Positions 1 to 7,098 of a DNA stretch of 32,405 nucleotides are shown piece after piece; position 1 is the stretch's first letter, and each line of letters starts with the position of its first letter. This stretch comes from Peptoniphilus_E sp964345555 (GTDB taxonomy: Bacteria; Bacillota; Clostridia; Tissierellales; Peptoniphilaceae): positions 1-32,405 of the forward strand of contig CAYFRD010000020.1 of assembly GCA_964345555.1 (NCBI GenBank), written 5' to 3'. The notes below the pieces were generated by a model. It had not been told where the DNA came from, did no database searches, and saw only the letters and a program-made list of their open reading frames with translations. The translations under genes were made by a program, and so were the position numbers.

Positions 1-63
1 TTTTAATATATCATGTTCGGAATGAAATTGTCCTATTTAGTATATCCTATCCATTGAATCTGA

Positions 64-881
64 TATAAATGCTTAATACAAGCTACTGAAACATATGGGT
101 TTTCCACAGAACAGATTCAAGCTTATGTAGAAGGCTTAATGAAAAATACAGGCGAAATAATTTACTTACAACCGTCGGAATCTATTTCACTTTTTAGTGC
201 TCACGATAGAAAGGAAGATACTCCAGGTTGCGGTTTTGAAGCTGAATCTTATTCTAGATTTAATTTATTTACCAGTTATATACAGCTTCCTTCCGTATCA
301 ATTGACAACGATAATGAAATAGGATATTTTTTGTTGGTGGAACTTTACACAGAAATCGTATTTATTTTGATTTTGGATTACGCAAAGGACAATATCATTG
401 GCAACCATTTATTATGATAAATAATGGCTACTCAAAAACTACGTATTATAAAAATAGTAGTATTAATTTATATGATGGTCAAAGATTATATATGTATGTA
501 AATTATGATTCAAAAAATAATACGTTGACCAGTGAATTAAGAAGTGCTGATTATTTTAATAATGTTATTGTTAGAGATGTTTTTTATCCACCGACTAAAG
601 AATCTTCTAATTTGACTTTTAATAAACAAATCACTATGACTTGGAAGAGTAGATATACAAACGGTTCAGAGCTTATAAACGGTAAATACATAGACTCTTA
701 TTTATATAGTCCTACCGAAACGACACCTTTTGAAAATGCTATAAATAGTAATCGCTACGGTATATTTGATACTATAAATATTCCGGCGTCAAGAAATTTT
801 ACTTCTTGGTCACATTATAGACAATACGCCTCTTTCTTAGGAAGAACAGTACCTATAGACAATGTTAATGGAGGTTACCCT
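64..881 (+). pseudogene. Frameshifted secreted-protein remnant, weakly YrpD-like
   Basis: The first reading frame is open from 64 to a stop at 415-417. A second frame, one base off, is open from 318 onward. Joining them at the T6 run 327-332 (T7 would restore one frame) gives a coherent protein: IQLPS, then GYFFVGGTLHRNRIYFDFGL, then WQPFIMINNGY. The alternative end of the first frame is hydrophobic and unlike its upstream part. The pattern of IQLP, GG, I-F-F and W-P-F/Y resembles my memory of Bacillus YrpD, a secreted protein of unknown function; this is a weak call. The 5' end is also broken: in-frame stops at 55 and 61, no good start and no signal peptide. The second frame has no stop of its own and runs into the next gene. 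It could be a true pseudogene, a phase-variable gene or a sequencing error. The first 63 bases hold nothing I can assign. Confidence 0.5.
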
Positions 882-1718
882 ATGGATACAATTAAACTAA
901 AGCATAAAAAACTGCTACTTATGGTCTTTACTTTCTTATTTTGTTCGATAACTCCTGTAGCAGCGGCAAAAATTAATACCGTTCCAACTTATATAAAAGG
1001 TTATGAAATTTCGGAGAAGTCATCTCTTCCCGCCATAATGTACAAAGACATCGTCCACATTCCTCTAACCTATGAGTACAATAAAATACTTGGCATAGAA
1101 CTCGGTGAAAACAGTATTTCTCTTAATAATAAAATTGATGATTCTCAAACCGCTTGGATTATATCATATGATTTGAAAAATCAATCTGACAAAATCACTA
1201 TACCAGATAAAATAAACTTGTTCGGCAAATCTGTTAATAATAAAAATTCGGACTATCCTGTTTTGTTTTTTAGAGACTGTTATTATTTACCTTTAACCTA
1301 TGACAACTTGGCGAAGTTTAATTTAAAGCCGGAGTTTGACGGTAAAACCTTCTATGCAAAACCGGGGCTTGGTAGAAATACCTTGCCTACTTCCGGAATA
1401 GAGGGCATACAGGTAAATGACATTACATTTGGCTATTCGGATATAAATATAGGACGAATTGATTTTTATGTTGTGAAAGATAGGAATAATGTTGATTTAT
1501 CGGATAAGATGAAATCAATGTTTGACTTTACCCGTATCAACGATAGATACTACATTCTTATAAATCAAACCATAACTACAGACGGTGTATCTAAAAACGA
1601 TAAACTTGGAATTACTGTTGATGGAAACTTTGTCCACATTCCTGTGACTTATCTAAAAGACGGATCAATACACTCAAAGACTTTAAAATTAAATTTAATC
1701 ACCATGAATTTTGAATAA
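882..1718 (+). CDS. Secreted protein with stalk-like (copper amine oxidase N-like) repeats
   Basis: A 278-residue exported protein of unknown function. I chose the ATG at 882, although the frame is open far upstream, because GGAGGT lies six bases before it and the protein then begins with a standard signal peptide: KLKHKK, a hydrophobic stretch at about 11-24, and a likely cleavage after AAA at residue 29. The mature part repeats a motif: HIPLTY at 59-64 followed by an N-x-x-L-G segment, YLPLTY at 135-140, and HIPVTY at 252-257. This resembles the stalk domain (Cu_amine_oxidN1 type) of many clostridial cell-surface proteins, which is structural and implies no amine oxidase activity. No anchor motif or membrane segment follows, so it is probably released or held by non-covalent contacts. 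The function is unknown. The hairpin at 1723-1768 ends the unit. Confidence 0.65.
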   Translation: MDTIKLKHKKLLLMVFTFLFCSITPVAAAKINTVPTYIKGYEISEKSSLPAIMYKDIVHIPLTYEYNKILGIELGENSISLNNKIDDSQTAWIISYDLKNQSDKITIPDKINLFGKSVNNKNSDYPVLFFRDCYYLPLTYDNLAKFNLKPEFDGKTFYAKPGLGRNTLPTSGIEGIQVNDITFGYSDINIGRIDFYVVKDRNNVDLSDKMKSMFDFTRINDRYYILINQTITTDGVSKNDKLGITVDGNFVHIPVTYLKDGSIHSKTLKLNLITMNFE

Positions 1719-1722
1719 CTAA

Positions 1723-1768
1723 AAGGTAGTGTTGCAGAATATGTAAATCTATTTTGCTACACCACCTT
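1723..1768. terminator. Long hairpin between convergent genes
   Basis: AAGGTAGTGTTGCA (1723-1736) pairs with TGCTACACCACCTT (1755-1768) with two mismatches. The stem extends inward through GAATA/TATTT with one G-T pair, leaving an eight-base loop. It sits between the stop of the secreted protein and the stop of murJ. On the minus strand it is followed by TTTTAG, so it suits murJ termination best; on the plus strand no T-run follows. Confidence 0.6.
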
Positions 1769-1784
1769 GATTATTCATAGATAG

Positions 1785-3371
1785 TTATTTATTTCTTTTT
1801 GAATTTATTTTTCTTTTTACTATTTTTGTAAGATCTCTTATTTCTCTGACACCCAGTTTATATAAAGAGATTCCGTAGACTGCAGCTGCTATTGACACCA
1901 CAAATAGCAATACCGTCAGCTTCAGTATCTTAGTCGATGCCATGGATGTCATTATGGGAAGCAAGAGTCCTTCCAAGGGGTAGTATAGAACTGCTATCAG
2001 CGACATTGCCAAGGATGCCAGCAGGGTTTTGATCAATGCTTTGATATAGGATCTTGCACCGAAGTGACCGATTTTTTTTCTGAGCAGTGTAAAGGAAGCT
2101 ATGACTGCTATAGTTGTGGCTATACTAACTGATGCAGCCAATCCTCTGGTGCCGAATTTATGTGATACGGAGATATTAAGTCCTATATTTATCAACACAT
2201 TTACTAAACCTATGTAGAAGGGAGTTTTTGTGTCAGATATGGAGTAATAAACTCTGTTGAGAACATTGCTGAGGGATATGGATATCAAAGCCAGAGAATA
2301 AAATCTCAAGGTTGCTGTGGTATCTATGGCATTTTGCGAAGTAAATTTCCCATGCAGGAAAGCTATATCCACAATAGGTCTTGCGAGAATTATCATTCCT
2401 ACTGTTGCAGGCACTGTCAAAAACAAAACGGTTTTTACAGATGCGTTCATTACTCTTTTGCCCTGCACAAGGTTTCCGGTTCCGAAGGCTCTGCTCATTG
2501 CGGGGAATATTATGGCGGTGATTGCAGTAATGAAGACTCCCAGCACCATTACGTTCATTTTATTTGCATAATCTATTACCGAAGCTGATCCGACTTCCAT
2601 GCCCATGGCAAGTCTTTTGTTTACGATTATGTTCACATCGTTTATAGCTGTGCTGACGAGCATGGGAACTGCAAGTATCATCGCTTCTTTCACGTATTTG
2701 TCCTTGAAATTAAGGACGGGCATAAATCTGTATCCGGCTTTGAAGGAATCAGGCAATAAAAAAAAGACTTGTGCCACTACACCCAGCACAGAAGCCACCG
2801 AAAATCCAACGATGCCACCTTGCTTGGTAAAAAATGTAAGATATATTATATAAACTATATTCAAAGGGATTGCCACTGCACCTGCAGCTGCGAATCTACC
2901 TTCATATTGAAGAAATCCGGTGAAAACTCCCACCATTGATGAAAATATTATGACGGGTATTCCCACTCTGATGAGCTTTGATACCAGTGCCAGCATTTCA
3001 GGAGTCAGCTTATCTTCGGGTGTGACCAGAGCTGCCAAGTATGGGGAAAAAAACATTCCCAAAGCTACTACAGCGGAAGAAATCAATATAACGAGGAACA
3101 ACATATTGTTGGTGAATTTAAGTTTTTCATCGTGGCCGAGATCTCTTTCGGCCTTTTGTAGTGATGGAATAAAGGTGGTGGCTATTGCAGTTGTGATGAG
3201 CATTGATACGACCGTAGTTGCGGATTGACTGGCAACGAAGGCATCCATATGCGCAGTAGCACCGAATTTTGCCGCTCTCAAGATTTCTCTGTAAAATCCG
3301 AAAAGTTTTCCCATGAGAGAGAAAACAACTATGGCGAGAGTGGACTTTGCAATTTTTTTTGTGGTTTCCAT
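1785..3371 (-). CDS. murJ: MurJ lipid II flippase (MviN family)
   Basis: A 528-residue, highly hydrophobic integral membrane protein, the usual length for MurJ, which flips the undecaprenyl-linked peptidoglycan precursor lipid II to the outer face of the membrane. The N-terminus shows the family pattern: a first helix with GKLFGFYREIL (about 21-31), then a short loop with FGAT and DAF, and a second helix rich in small residues. Further helices run through the protein up to the basic tail (KIVKRKINSKRNK). The start is fixed by AGGAGGT seven to eight bases upstream of the ATG. A strong promoter (TTGACT-17-TATACT) lies just before it and a long hairpin just after it, so it is probably transcribed alone. 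It is divergent from the ABC exporter gene. MOP-family polysaccharide flippases are the alternative, but the N-terminal motif favours MurJ. Confidence 0.92.
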   Translation of the reverse strand: METTKKIAKSTLAIVVFSLMGKLFGFYREILRAAKFGATAHMDAFVASQSATTVVSMLITTAIATTFIPSLQKAERDLGHDEKLKFTNNMLFLVILISSAVVALGMFFSPYLAALVTPEDKLTPEMLALVSKLIRVGIPVIIFSSMVGVFTGFLQYEGRFAAAGAVAIPLNIVYIIYLTFFTKQGGIVGFSVASVLGVVAQVFFLLPDSFKAGYRFMPVLNFKDKYVKEAMILAVPMLVSTAINDVNIIVNKRLAMGMEVGSASVIDYANKMNVMVLGVFITAITAIIFPAMSRAFGTGNLVQGKRVMNASVKTVLFLTVPATVGMIILARPIVDIAFLHGKFTSQNAIDTTATLRFYSLALISISLSNVLNRVYYSISDTKTPFYIGLVNVLINIGLNISVSHKFGTRGLAASVSIATTIAVIASFTLLRKKIGHFGARSYIKALIKTLLASLAMSLIAVLYYPLEGLLLPIMTSMASTKILKLTVLLFVVSIAAAVYGISLYKLGVREIRDLTKIVKRKINSKRNK

Positions 3372-3390
3372 TTCTACCTCCTATTGTAGA

Positions 3391-3419
3391 AGTATATATA
3401 TTATGATTTTTAAAGTCAA
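3391..3419 (-). promoter_or_regulatory. Promoter of murJ
   Basis: Read on the minus strand: TTGACT (3414-3419), 17 bases, TATACT (3391-3396). It lies about 20 bases before the murJ ATG and is a near-consensus housekeeping sigma promoter. Confidence 0.75.
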
Positions 3420-3433
3420 CTATAGATAAAATG

Positions 3434-3462
3434 TTGCCTTAAAAAATTTTTTAATATAGAAT
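3434..3462 (+). promoter_or_regulatory. Promoter of the ABC exporter gene
   Basis: TTGCCT (3434-3439), 17 bases, TAGAAT (3457-3462). The expected transcript start would fall around 3469, only about ten bases before the GTG start, so the leader would be very short. The spacing to the ribosome site (AAAGGTGA) is tight, so the true start site may differ. Confidence 0.45.
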
Positions 3463-3478
3463 ATTAAAAGGTGATATT

Positions 3479-5233
3479 GTGAAAAATATAGAACTTATCA
3501 AGAGAATAATTCCCTATTTTAAAAGATATAAAGACATTCTTATAATTGATCTTATTTGTGCGGCATTTACGACTGCGGCAGAGATGATACTTCCTCTGAT
3601 TCTGAGACATTTGACCAATGTGGGTCTTTATAATCCGGGAGATCTTACGATGAATTTGGTGTTTAAACTTGCATTTTTGTTTTCTGCCCTTAAAGTAATA
3701 GAGCTTATAGCATCCTACTACATGGCAAATATCGGACATATGATGGGAGCAAAGATAGAGAAGGATATGAGAAGAGATATGTACAGCCACCTGCAAACAA
3801 TGAGTGACTCCTTCTATAATGAAACTAAAATCGGAGTACTGATGAGCAGGATCACCAATGATTTGTTCGACATCACGGAATTCGCGCATCATTGTCCCGA
3901 GGAGTACTTCATAGGCGGAATAAAAATTATATTTTCCTTTGCCATTTTAGCCGGCATCAACATCAAAATGACTTTGCTCATATATTTATTGATACCTCTT
4001 ATGATATTCTTCGCATCGAAGTACAACAGGAGAATGAGAAATGCACAAAAAGCTCAAAGGGTTAACATCGGTGAATTGAATTCATCCATTGAAGAATCTC
4101 TATTGGGAATAAAGGTAGTGAAGAGTTTTGCCAATGAAGATCTGGAATCTAAGAAGTTTAATAGAGAAAATTCTAAGTTTTTGTCTATAAAGAGTGTTTT
4201 CTATAAAGCTATGGCGGGTTTCACCGTGGTGACGAAATTATTTGATGGTCTTATGTACCTGTCCATATTATTAACCGGCGGATACTTCATGATAAGAGGA
4301 GAAGTGGGAGCGGCGGATTTAATAGCCTATGTCATGTATGTCAGCTCGCTTCTTAATACAGTGAGAAGAATAGTGGAGTTTACCGAACAATTCCAAAAGG
4401 GAATGACGGGAATTGAAAGGTTTTCTGAAATAATGGACATTAAATCCGATATAGTGGACAGCGAAGGTGCTGTGGAATTGGAAGATGTTAAAGGAAAAAT
4501 AAATTTTGTAAATGTGGATTTTAAATATGAAACGGATAACGAATATGTGTTGAAAGACTTCAATTTAAGCATCAACCCGGGTGACAACATAGCCATAGTG
4601 GGTCCCTCCGGGGCTGGTAAGACCACAATTTGCAATTTGATACCTAGATTTTATGATGTTGTTTCAGGAGAGATACAAGTGGATGATATAAATGTTAAGG
4701 ATATAAAGCTCAAATCTTTACGAGATCACATAGGCATTATGCAACAGGATGTATATTTATTTTCAGGAACGATATCGGACAATATAAGGTACGGCAGAAT
4801 AGATGCCACTGAAGAAGAAGTAAGAGAGGCAGCAAGACTTGCCGGAGCTGAGGAATTTATAGAAAATCTGCCGGAAAAGTACGAAACCTATGTAGGTGAA
4901 AGGGGAGTTAAACTGTCGGGAGGACAAAAACAGAGAATCTCCATAGCCAGAGTATTTTTAAAAAATCCGCCGATTTTAATTTTGGATGAAGCCACATCGG
5001 CGCTGGATAATAAATCCGAGCAAATAGTGCAAAGCTCTCTTGAAGAACTTGCAAAGGGCAGGACTACCATAACCATAGCACACAGGCTCACAACGGTGCA
5101 AAATGCCGATGAGATCATAGTGATGAAGGACAGAAAAATAATCGAAAGAGGCAGTCACAGCGAACTTATGGCCAAGGAAAGCTACTACTATGACCTTTAC
5201 ACTAAGGGAGGGCTTCTACTGAATTTAAATTAA
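3479..5233 (+). CDS. Half-size ABC exporter, fused permease and ATPase
   Basis: A 584-residue type IV (MsbA/BmrA/Sav1866-like) ABC transporter half that should work as a homodimer exporting a lipid, drug or peptide; the substrate cannot be read from sequence. The N-terminal half (about 1-320) holds six membrane helices with a coupling segment (IEESLLGIKVVKSFANE). The C-terminal half is the ATPase: Walker A GPSGAGKT at 375-382, Q-loop in IGIMQQDVYLFSGTI, signature LSGGQ at 479-483, Walker B ILDEATSAL with D503/E504, and the H-loop in IAHRLTT. All catalytic motifs are intact. The start is a GTG with AAAGGTGA upstream. It has no partner half-transporter next to it, which supports a homodimer. 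It is divergent from murJ and ends at a strong bidirectional hairpin. Confidence 0.88.
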   Translation: MKNIELIKRIIPYFKRYKDILIIDLICAAFTTAAEMILPLILRHLTNVGLYNPGDLTMNLVFKLAFLFSALKVIELIASYYMANIGHMMGAKIEKDMRRDMYSHLQTMSDSFYNETKIGVLMSRITNDLFDITEFAHHCPEEYFIGGIKIIFSFAILAGINIKMTLLIYLLIPLMIFFASKYNRRMRNAQKAQRVNIGELNSSIEESLLGIKVVKSFANEDLESKKFNRENSKFLSIKSVFYKAMAGFTVVTKLFDGLMYLSILLTGGYFMIRGEVGAADLIAYVMYVSSLLNTVRRIVEFTEQFQKGMTGIERFSEIMDIKSDIVDSEGAVELEDVKGKINFVNVDFKYETDNEYVLKDFNLSINPGDNIAIVGPSGAGKTTICNLIPRFYDVVSGEIQVDDINVKDIKLKSLRDHIGIMQQDVYLFSGTISDNIRYGRIDATEEEVREAARLAGAEEFIENLPEKYETYVGERGVKLSGGQKQRISIARVFLKNPPILILDEATSALDNKSEQIVQSSLEELAKGRTTITIAHRLTTVQNADEIIVMKDRKIIERGSHSELMAKESYYYDLYTKGGLLLNLN

Positions 5234-5244
5234 TAGAAAAAAGA

Positions 5245-5291
5245 AAAAGTCATTGGGAATTTTTTTCATGCATAAATTCTCAATGACTTTT
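5245..5291. terminator. Bidirectional terminator between convergent genes
   Basis: Arms 5245-5262 and 5274-5291 form an 18-pair stem (AAAAGTCATTG and GAATTT on the left) with one G-T pair and an eleven-base loop. The A-rich left flank and T-rich right end make it usable in both directions, for the ABC exporter gene (plus) and the MltG-like gene (minus). Confidence 0.85.
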
Positions 5292-5301
5292 ATAGTAGGA
5301 T

Positions 5302-5970
5302 TTATTTGTTATCCGTCAAAAGTTTAATGATATTGATGACTCTCGTAGGAGTTTCAAATTCATATTCCCCAGGTATAAAACTGTAGTACAATTTAAGCTC
5401 ACTGACCTGTTGAACGAAGGCCGGAGCAGATTGTATCGCTCCCATATCCTCCAATTTTTTTGCAACCGTGGTACCCTCATCCTTGTCCGTGATTTCAATC
5501 GTGAACAATTTAGTTTCCGTACCTGTGAGTTTAAGAACGGTGTCCTTGATTTTAGTGCCACCTGCTATTTCATAAGTGCCTGCTACAAACCTTTTTTCAA
5601 GTCCCATATCATAAACCAATTGTTTAAAAGCTTCCTTACTGGTCATAAGTTTTTTTTCTAGAAGCACATCGGCGATTTCATCAATAGATGATTCGCCCGG
5701 TATGTTCACAGTTATGTAGTTTTCGTGTATGACTTCAAGGTCGGGATCGCTGCTCATGGGTTCTTCCTTGCCGAAGTTCACGATTTCGTCCTTTGTTCTT
5801 TTAATTTCATCCAACAATGAAAATTTAATATCGGTATCGGATATGCTCTCCAAGTACAGAGTATCCGCCTTCCATTTTATTATGAGTCCAAGGACGGCAA
5901 TTATTAAAATTACCGCCAAGACTTTGAATAACTTAATAATTAAATCTGCAATAGAGCCAAAAATTTTCAA
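5302..5970 (-). CDS. Membrane protein with two MltG/YceG-like repeats, no catalytic domain
   Basis: A 222-residue protein with one N-terminal membrane helix (about 12-32), a charged linker to about 85, then two similar segments at 86-150 and 156-220. Each follows the pattern: short beta strand (ITVNI or FTIEI), a helix with IADVLLEKK or VAKKLEDMG, S-x-x-x-F-x-x-x-V, G-T/E-Y-E, and a final I-x-x-L-T. This matches the LysM-like subdomain at the N-terminus of endolytic transglycosylase MltG (old name YceG or 'aminodeoxychorismate lyase'). The downstream catalytic region of MltG with its active-site glutamate is absent, so it should bind or scaffold rather than cut glycan. The start is TTG with GGGG seven bases upstream; nearby ATGs are out of frame. 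It is convergent with the ABC exporter and divergent from the pseudouridine synthase gene. Confidence 0.65.
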   Translation of the reverse strand: MKIFGSIADLIIKLFKVLAVILIIAVLGLIIKWKADTLYLESISDTDIKFSLLDEIKRTKDEIVNFGKEEPMSSDPDLEVIHENYITVNIPGESSIDEIADVLLEKKLMTSKEAFKQLVYDMGLEKRFVAGTYEIAGGTKIKDTVLKLTGTETKLFTIEITDKDEGTTVAKKLEDMGAIQSAPAFVQQVSELKLYYSFIPGEYEFETPTRVINIIKLLTDNK

Positions 5971-6001
5971 TAATAATCCCCATTTCCATTAATATAGAAG
6001 T

Positions 6002-6010
6002 ATTATAACA
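6002..6010 (-). promoter_or_regulatory. Extended -10 promoter of the MltG-like gene
   Basis: On the minus strand TGTTATAAT (TG-n-TATAAT) lies about 35 bases before the TTG start. The matching -35 region is only TTTAAA, so the extended -10 would carry recognition. Confidence 0.5.
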
Positions 6011-6041
6011 CAAGAGGGTAATTTTTTAAAAAAAATTAAGG

Positions 6042-6066
6042 ATATTTGAGAATTGTTTTCAAATAT
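6042..6066. repeat. 25-base dyad, candidate operator before the pseudouridine synthase operon
   Basis: ATATTTGAGAA (6042-6052), TTG, TTTTCAAATAT (6056-6066): eleven-base arms with one mismatch. It covers the expected -35 region of the promoter at 6057-6085. No T-run follows it and it is upstream of transcription, so a protein-binding site fits better than a terminator. The binding protein is unknown. Confidence 0.45.
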
Positions 6067-6085
6067 TATATTTAAAGAGTATAAT
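6057..6085 (+). promoter_or_regulatory. Promoter of the pseudouridine synthase-addBA-copA unit
   Basis: A perfect -10 TATAAT at 6080-6085. The -35 at 17 bases spacing is poor (TTTCAA, 6057-6062), which fits a promoter that is weak or regulated through the overlapping dyad. Confidence 0.5.
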
Positions 6086-6108
6086 AAAATAAAGAGAGTT
6101 GATGAAAT

Positions 6109-7098
6109 GTGAAAGAATTAATTGTGGAAAAAAATGATGCAGAACAGAGATTAGACAGATTTTTAAAAAAGTATCTTGAAAAAGCTCCACTGTCTGTGAT
6201 CTATAAAAATATAAGAAAGAAAAACATCAAATTAAACGACAAAAAAGCCACGCCGGAAAGCATTCTTGCAGAGGGCGATGTAATCAAATTGTACATGAGC
6301 GATGATACAATAGACAAGTTTTTAAGAGATAGGGTGAATTTTAAATCTTCCAAATTCCCTAAAGTGATCTATGAAGATGAAAATATCCTGTTGATGGATA
6401 AGAGAGCGGGCATTTTGTCCCACAACGATTCGGCAGAATATGTGCGCAACATGGTGGATATGATGATAGACTACCTCATAGCTAAGGGTGACTATGATCC
6501 GCGAGTTGAAAAAACCTTTAGACCGGCCCTTTGCAACAGATTGGACAGAAATACGTCGGGTATTTTAATAGGTGCAAAAAACGCGGAAACCCTTCGAATA
6601 TTGAACGAACAAATGAGAAAAGGCAATGTGGAAAAATTGTACATGACCCTCGTGAAGGGAAAGACTCCGGAGAATTTTAAAGACGAATCTTACTTGATGA
6701 AGGATGGGGAGAAGAACAAAGTATTTTCATCAAGGGAGCATAGAGTCGGATCAAAAAAATCCAAGACGCTGTTTAGAAGAATTGAATGCAGCGAAGATTT
6801 CAGCTTGCTGGAAGTCAATTTGCTCACGGGCAGAACTCACCAGATAAGAACGGTTTTAAAGAACAGGGGCTTCAATATAGTGGGCGATGTAAAGTATGGA
6901 GATAAGGCATTAAATGAAAAATTTTTGAAAAAATACAACTACAAAAGTCAATTTCTGCACAATTATAAGATTACTTTCAATATTGAAGATGAAAAACTGG
7001 ATTACTTAAAAGGTAAGAGTTTTTACAGTGAATTGCCCCAATTGGAAAAAAATATACTGGAAGATATATTCCATTCTGATCTGAACTGGAGGGAATAA
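6109..7098 (+). CDS. RluA-family 23S rRNA pseudouridine synthase
   Basis: A 329-residue enzyme that isomerises uridines in RNA, most likely 23S rRNA (RluC/RluD type). The N-terminal S4-like RNA-binding domain (about 1-65) contains AEQRLDRFLKKYL and IRKKNIKLND. The catalytic domain follows, with the family motif NRLDRNTSGILI; the catalytic aspartate is D146. Later the TGRTHQIR motif is present. Both domains are complete and the length is normal. The start is GTG at 6109, since no in-frame ATG is near; the ribosome site is weak (AGAGAG). It overlaps addB by one base (TAATG), so the two are translationally coupled and it heads the addBA operon. The exact target base cannot be read from sequence. 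Confidence 0.88.
   Translation: MKELIVEKNDAEQRLDRFLKKYLEKAPLSVIYKNIRKKNIKLNDKKATPESILAEGDVIKLYMSDDTIDKFLRDRVNFKSSKFPKVIYEDENILLMDKRAGILSHNDSAEYVRNMVDMMIDYLIAKGDYDPRVEKTFRPALCNRLDRNTSGILIGAKNAETLRILNEQMRKGNVEKLYMTLVKGKTPENFKDESYLMKDGEKNKVFSSREHRVGSKKSKTLFRRIECSEDFSLLEVNLLTGRTHQIRTVLKNRGFNIVGDVKYGDKALNEKFLKKYNYKSQFLHNYKITFNIEDEKLDYLKGKSFYSELPQLEKNILEDIFHSDLNWRE

Noticed and set aside
3464..3892. 142-residue open frame on the minus strand across the ABC exporter start
   Set aside because: It lies antisense to a gene with intact motifs, has no ribosome site and resembles no family.
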